64,000 nucleotides of DNA from CALLVY01 sp937899855 (GTDB taxonomy: Bacteria; Bacteroidota; Bacteroidia; Chitinophagales; Saprospiraceae): the NCBI GenBank assembly GCA_039820405.1, contig JBCBQC010000007.1:62001-126000 (forward strand), given 5' to 3'. The notes below the pieces were generated by a model. That model was not told the DNA's origin. It saw only the letters and a list, made by a program, of their open reading frames with translations, and searched no databases. Below, one piece after another: positions 59,888 through 64,000 of this stretch; position 1 is the stretch's first letter, and every line of letters begins with the position of its first letter. The position numbers and the translations under genes were made by a program.

Positions 59888-62758
59888 TTAGCTCACCACA
59901 ATATTGATCATCCGCTTGGGCACCACGATGACCTTGCGGACCGTTTTTCCATCCGTCCACTTGGCCACCGTCTCGTTGGCCAGGGCCAGCTGCTTGAGCT
60001 CCTCGATATCGGCACTCGCCGGAAATTGGGCCTTGGTACGGGTCTTACCATTGATGCTGATGGGATACTCGTAGGCATCTTCCTCCAGGTATTTTAGATT
60101 CAGCTCGGGATAGGAAGCGCGGTGCACCGACTGCCCGGGCTCCTGCTTACCCAAGCGGAACCACAACTCCTCCGACAGGTGTGGCGCAAAGGGCGCCATC
60201 AATACGACCAAACCTTCCAACACCTCGCGTTTGTGACACTTGAGCTTTTTCAGGTCATTGGTCGCCACCATAAAACCACTCACACAGGTATTGAAAGAGA
60301 AGCGCTCCGTATCGTCGATCATTTTCTTGATGGCGGTGTGCAGAATTTTCAGCTCGGCCTTGCTGGCGGGCGCGTCATCGACCAAAAACTTGCCGTCCTG
60401 ATCGTAGAACAAACTCCAAAACTTCCGCAAAAACTTCGATACCCCGTCAATACCGTTCGTATTCCAGGGCTTGGATTGCTCGATCGGCCCCAGAAACATC
60501 TCGTACATCCGAAAGCAATCGGCGCCGTAACGCTCCACCACATCGTCGGGATTGACCACATTGAAGTAACGCTTAGACATTTTCCCCACCTCCGAGTGGG
60601 TCATCAGCATGTTGTCGGTAGCCGCGCCCGCCGCCTCAAAATTACCTTGGTGGTATACGCCCCGACCGCATTCGAAATAGGCATCCTCGTACTCGGGACG
60701 CCAGTCGATAAACTTTTTGATGCTATCGATATTCAAATACGAACTGTCGGTCCCGTAGCCTTGGACAAAGTCGACGTGCACCGGAATCCGGGCGACGTTC
60801 TCAATGCCGCGTTGGCGGGCCAGGTTGGCGCAGATAAAGCGTTTTTCCCCCTCCTTGCTCTTGATGAGGTAGGCAAATTCGATCACGCCCTGGATCATGC
60901 CCTGGTTGATCAGTTTGCGAAAAGGTTCGGCGGTGGGTACCCAGCCCTTGTCGTACAAGAATTTGTGCCAGAAGCGGGAGTACATCAGGTGGCCCACCGC
61001 GTGTTCGGTACCGCCGACGTAAAGATCGACATCCCGCCAGTAGTTGATGGCCTCCGGGCTGGCGAAGGCTTGATCGTTGTGGGCATCCATATAGCGCAGG
61101 AAATACCAGGAGGAGCCGGCAAACCCGGGCATGGTGTCGGTTTCGCGCACCTGGCCATCGGGCAGCTGTACCCAATCGTCCACCTTGGCCAACGGCGATT
61201 TGCCATCGGCGGTGGGTTTGAAATCATCCAGTTCGGGCAATTCGAGGGGCAGCTCTTCCAGCGGTCGGGCGTGGGCCACTCCTTCGGCATCGTAGCTGAT
61301 GGGAAAGGGTTCGCCCCAGTAGCGCTGACGGCTATAGTTGGCATCCCGCAGGCGGTAATTGATGCGTCCCGTGCCGATGCCCTTTTCCTCGATCTTGTCG
61401 ATCGTCAGCCGGATGGCAGCGGGCACCTCCATACCATTCAAAAACTGGGAGTTGATCATTTTACCGACCTTATCCGACTTGGTCGACCCGGGATAATCGG
61501 ACTTGTCGATCACGTCGATGACCGGCAGCTCGAATTTGGTGGCGAAAGCAAAATCGCGATCGTCGTCGCTGGGTACAGCCATGATGGCCCCCGTTCCGTA
61601 ATCCATCAGCACGTAATCGCCGATCCAGATGGGGACGCGCTGCTCGGTAAAGGGATTGATGGCGTAGGCACCGATAAAACAACCGGTCACCTCCTTGACC
61701 TCGGCCATGCGCTCGCGCTCGGAGCGGGAACTGGCGTAGCTGCGGTAGGCCGCTACGTCGGCCGCCTGTTCCGCACTGGTCAGCTGATCGACCAGGGGGT
61801 GTTCGGGCGCCAGTACCATAAAGGTGGCGCCAAAAATGGTATCGGGGCGGGTGGTAAAGATTTCGATTTGCTGATCCGAACCGTCGATGGCAAAAAAGAC
61901 CTGGGCCCCTTCGGAGCGACCGATCCAGTTTCGCTGCTGGGTTTTCAGGGCCTCCGACCACTCTACCGTATCCAGGTCGCGGAGCAAACGCTCGGCGTAG
62001 GCGGTAATCCGCAGGGACCACTGCAACATCGGGCGGCGTTCGACGGGATAGCCCCCCCGCTCCGATACCCCGTCCTTGACCTCATCATTGGCCAGTACCG
62101 TACCTAGGGCCTCGCACCAGTTGACGTAGGCCACTTTGCGGTAGGCCAGGCGGTAATTCATCAGAATTTCGTCGCGTTTGGCCGCCGAATAGCCCTTCCA
62201 CTCCTCCGCACTAAAGGTGGACTCTTCGTTGGTAGCCGCCCGGACTCCACCGTTACCTTCGGTTTCAAAACGTCGCAGCAGGTCGGCAATGGGTTCGGCC
62301 CGATCGCTTTCCCGATCGTAGTAATGATCAAATAGTTGGAGAAAAATCCACTGGGTCCAGCGGTAAAACTTCGGATCGGAGGTGGTCACCTGGCGTTCCC
62401 AGTCGAAGCTAAAGCCGAGGTTGTCCAATTGCTGGCGGTAGCGGGCGATATTGGCGGCGGTGGAATCGGCGGGGTGGACACCGGTTTCGATGGCGTACTG
62501 TTCGGCGGGTAGGCCGAAGGCATCGTAACCCATGGGGTGAAGGACATTGAAGCCCCGCAAACGCTTGTAACGCGCAAAGATGTCGGAGGCGATGTAGCCC
62601 AGCGGGTGCCCGACGTGTAAACCCGAGCCCGAGGGATAGGGAAACATATCGAGGACGTAATATTTGGGGCGATCGCTGTCGTTATTGGTCTGGTAAATTT
62701 TGTGCTCCGTCCAATAATCTTTCCATTTCTTTTCGATTTCGCGAGGATTGTAGTGCAT
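59888..62758 (-). CDS. leuS: Leucyl-tRNA synthetase
   Basis: A 956-aa cytoplasmic class I aminoacyl-tRNA synthetase that charges tRNA(Leu). The HIGH motif appears as PYPSGSGLHVGHPLGY (HVGH, about residues 46-52) and the second site as KMSKR (about 724). The editing (CP1) domain with TTRPDTIFGATFMVLAPEHP is intact. The protein is about 90 residues longer than E. coli LeuRS, with extra sequence between QGMIQG and KMSKR. The C-terminus is the anticodon-binding and extension region. It converges with the OmpA-like gene across 71 bp with no clear terminator. Confidence 0.97.
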   Translation of the reverse strand: MHYNPREIEKKWKDYWTEHKIYQTNNDSDRPKYYVLDMFPYPSGSGLHVGHPLGYIASDIFARYKRLRGFNVLHPMGYDAFGLPAEQYAIETGVHPADSTAANIARYRQQLDNLGFSFDWERQVTTSDPKFYRWTQWIFLQLFDHYYDRESDRAEPIADLLRRFETEGNGGVRAATNEESTFSAEEWKGYSAAKRDEILMNYRLAYRKVAYVNWCEALGTVLANDEVKDGVSERGGYPVERRPMLQWSLRITAYAERLLRDLDTVEWSEALKTQQRNWIGRSEGAQVFFAIDGSDQQIEIFTTRPDTIFGATFMVLAPEHPLVDQLTSAEQAADVAAYRSYASSRSERERMAEVKEVTGCFIGAYAINPFTEQRVPIWIGDYVLMDYGTGAIMAVPSDDDRDFAFATKFELPVIDVIDKSDYPGSTKSDKVGKMINSQFLNGMEVPAAIRLTIDKIEEKGIGTGRINYRLRDANYSRQRYWGEPFPISYDAEGVAHARPLEELPLELPELDDFKPTADGKSPLAKVDDWVQLPDGQVRETDTMPGFAGSSWYFLRYMDAHNDQAFASPEAINYWRDVDLYVGGTEHAVGHLMYSRFWHKFLYDKGWVPTAEPFRKLINQGMIQGVIEFAYLIKSKEGEKRFICANLARQRGIENVARIPVHVDFVQGYGTDSSYLNIDSIKKFIDWRPEYEDAYFECGRGVYHQGNFEAAGAATDNMLMTHSEVGKMSKRYFNVVNPDDVVERYGADCFRMYEMFLGPIEQSKPWNTNGIDGVSKFLRKFWSLFYDQDGKFLVDDAPASKAELKILHTAIKKMIDDTERFSFNTCVSGFMVATNDLKKLKCHKREVLEGLVVLMAPFAPHLSEELWFRLGKQEPGQSVHRASYPELNLKYLEEDAYEYPISINGKTRTKAQFPASADIEELKQLALANETVAKWTDGKTVRKVIVVPKRMINIVVS

Positions 62759-62956
62759 GCTAAAGGGCTTTGAATTAGATGGATTATTGAGCCATACAAC
62801 GGACGGTGATTCCCAAAGGTTTCCTCGGTGGCCGTTCGACCGACGCCTCCGCCCGTGCCTGGCTGCGGTGATCTGCGAAAATATGGAAAATGTTGGAATT
62901 TAGCGCAGAAAGCCAGAATAACGAATTGTTGTATCTTTACACCAAAATAGCTTACC

Positions 62957-63382
62957 ATGATCAGAGGACTCATTCAGATATTTATCATCGCCGTCGTGGG
63001 TTTGGTTGCCTACAACTTCTTTCTCGGTACGGAGGAGGAAAAGGAGCAATCCCGCGAGATCATCAACAAGGTGAAGGAGGTGGGACAGTCCGGTGTCGAC
63101 CTGATTAAGGCAGAGAAGGAAAAATTTGATGCGGGCAAGTACGACGACGCCTTGGATAAGATTGGGGGTTTGGTAGATAAGCTCAAGTCGAAAGCTCAGG
63201 ACAGTGGAGAAACGCTCGACAAACTGCGCAATCTCGAAGGCAAGAAAAACGAGCTCAAGGATCGCCTCCGCGAGGACCAAGAACAGGACAAGCTCACCGA
63301 GGGCGAGCAGCGCGCCTTGCAGGAAGAGATGAAAGACCTGCTGTCCGAAATTGAGGGGTTGACGTCGGAAATGAGCCAGTAA
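62957..63382 (+). CDS. Coiled-coil membrane-anchored protein of unknown function
   Basis: A 141-aa protein: residues 1-22 are an N-terminal anchor (MIRGLIQIFIIAVVGLVAYN), the rest a long, highly charged coiled coil (DKIGGLVDKLKSKAQDSGET, LRNLEGKKNELKDRLREDQE, QALQEEMKDLL-like LQEEMKDLLSEIEGLTSEM). It probably faces the cytoplasm or periplasm as a rod. I do not recognise it. It lies 198 bp from the divergent leuS start and 11 bp before the smc stop. Confidence 0.65.
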   Translation: MIRGLIQIFIIAVVGLVAYNFFLGTEEEKEQSREIINKVKEVGQSGVDLIKAEKEKFDAGKYDDALDKIGGLVDKLKSKAQDSGETLDKLRNLEGKKNELKDRLREDQEQDKLTEGEQRALQEEMKDLLSEIEGLTSEMSQ

Positions 63383-63393
63383 GTGGCGCCACT

Positions 63394-64000
63394 TTAATTT
63401 TCTACCGTTTCTAACGCCGAGCTGTGGTCCAGCTCGCGGAAATCCACCGCGCTGACGCCCGATACTCCTTGCTCGGCCATAAATACCCCGTAGATCACAT
63501 CCACCGCCGCCATCGTCGCCTTATTGTGCGTCACGATCACGAACTGCGAATCCACCGAAAACTTCCGAATGATCTTATTGAACTTCTCGATGTTGGCATC
63601 ATCGAGGGGGGCATCCACCTCGTCAAAGACGCAGAAGGGGGCGGGTTTGAGCAGGTAAAGGGCAAAAAGCAAGGCCGTGGCGGTGAGCGTCTTCTCCCCT
63701 CCCGACAGCTGATTGATCGTCAGGGGGCGCTTGCCCTTGGGCTTGGCGATGATCTTGATCCGCGATTCCAAGGGGTCGTCGGCCGCTTCGAGCAGCAGAT
63801 CGCACTGGTCGTCTTCGGTAAAGAGCGTCCGAAACACCTCGATAAAGTAGGTGCGTACCTTTTCAAAAGCCGCCAAAAATTGCTCGGTGGCCGTGGCCTC
63901 AATTTCCTTGATCGTATCCAATAAAGAAGCCTTGGCGGCCAAAATATCGTCGCGCTGGGAGGAAATGCCATCGTAGCGTTCCTTCATCTCGTCGTAGGCT
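63394..64000 (-). CDS. smc: Chromosome segregation protein SMC, C-terminal part (5' end beyond window)
   Basis: About 202 codons of the C-terminal ATPase head are present; the gene continues past the right edge. Landmarks: GKRPLTINQLSGGEKTLTAT (the ABC signature LSGGEK), LKPAPFCVFDEVDAPLDDAN (Walker B), and FVIVTHNKATMAAVDVIYGV (switch His). The end of the second coiled-coil arm is also visible (SSQRDDILAAKASLLDTIKE). SMC dimers organise and segregate the chromosome with ScpA and ScpB. The reading frame is open to the window edge. Confidence 0.95.
   Translation of the reverse strand, partial: AYDEMKERYDGISSQRDDILAAKASLLDTIKEIEATATEQFLAAFEKVRTYFIEVFRTLFTEDDQCDLLLEAADDPLESRIKIIAKPKGKRPLTINQLSGGEKTLTATALLFALYLLKPAPFCVFDEVDAPLDDANIEKFNKIIRKFSVDSQFVIVTHNKATMAAVDVIYGVFMAEQGVSGVSAVDFRELDHSSALETVEN

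Noticed and set aside
60122..62107. A 661-codon open frame opposite leuS
   Set aside because: Composition is that of an antisense shadow (His/Gly/Val-rich) and leuS is unmistakable.
1..64000. tRNA, rRNA, CRISPR arrays, insertion sequences, prophage
   Set aside because: No cloverleaf T-loop signature, no regular spacer repeats, no transposase-like frame and no terminal inverted repeats were found by eye.

Overview
The window looks like a chromosomal segment of a free-living Bacteroidota bacterium, most likely class Saprospiria (Lewinella/Haliscomenobacter-like). The evidence is: three secreted proteins with C-terminal type IX secretion (T9SS) sorting domains; a gliding ABC system (GldA plus a fused GldF-GldG); a PorE-like OmpA lipoprotein; a fused SecDF; ATP-type PEP carboxykinase; and Bacteroidota-type promoters (TTG, 20-21 bp, TAnnTTTG or TAnnTTCG). 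The DNA is moderately GC-rich and uniform in style. I see no rRNA, tRNA, CRISPR array, insertion sequence or prophage. Most of the window is ordinary core and house-keeping gene content in short operons.

Layout. 1-2.2 kb (minus): VOC protein (cut by the edge), GNAT, TetR, a CPBP-like membrane protein and a small hydrophobic peptide. 2.4-10.6 kb: a T9SS-exported thioredoxin-like protein, an RNase Z-like hydrolase, a methyltransferase, cytochrome c, a K+ channel, an M15 peptidase with an EF-hand-like insertion, a PP2C phosphatase and an FCP1-like HAD phosphatase. 10.6-11.2 kb holds no gene. 11.2-17.1 kb (minus): an ATP-grasp protein behind a 50-residue basic peptide, a TIGR03862-type flavoprotein, a DEAD-box-family helicase, a PqiA-like protein, a family 2 glycosyltransferase, DUF937 and RidA. 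17.2-27.8 kb (plus): metallophosphoesterase, secreted phospholipase D-like protein, cyclophilin, a heme c/FG-GAP lipoprotein, an arylsulfotransferase-like T9SS cargo, pckA and a GT-C-like membrane protein.

27.8-31.4 kb (minus): a CotH-kinase-like protein fused to a beta-helix, with a DUF4956 membrane protein. 31.4-37.7 kb: a possible small RNA, a coiled-coil membrane protein, a thioredoxin-like protein, UbiX, FolC and an ExbB-ExbD-ExbD-TonB energy-transduction operon. 38.0-41.7 kb (plus): fatty-acid beta-oxidation pair (FadN-like and thiolase). 41.8-51.6 kb (minus): proline dehydrogenase, AroE, DUF368, an S1/P1-nuclease/phospholipase C-like protein, DUF4340, GldF-GldG fusion, GNAT, an exported unknown and GldA. 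51.9-64 kb: DUF547 lipoprotein pair, BON-LysM protein, SecDF, PorE-like lipoprotein, LeuRS, a coiled-coil protein and the C-terminal end of SMC.

How the parts fit together: the GldA/GldFG/DUF4340 block, the PorE-like protein, SecDF and ExbBD-TonB form the envelope-energisation and T9SS/gliding machinery, and the T9SS cargo proteins are its substrates. The strongest candidates for undescribed biology are the CotH/beta-helix-DUF4956 cluster, the 50-aa peptide plus ATP-grasp pair, the EF-hand-like loop inside the M15 peptidase, and the small RNA candidates ended by strong terminators. All functions are inferred from reading the sequence; no database search was run.
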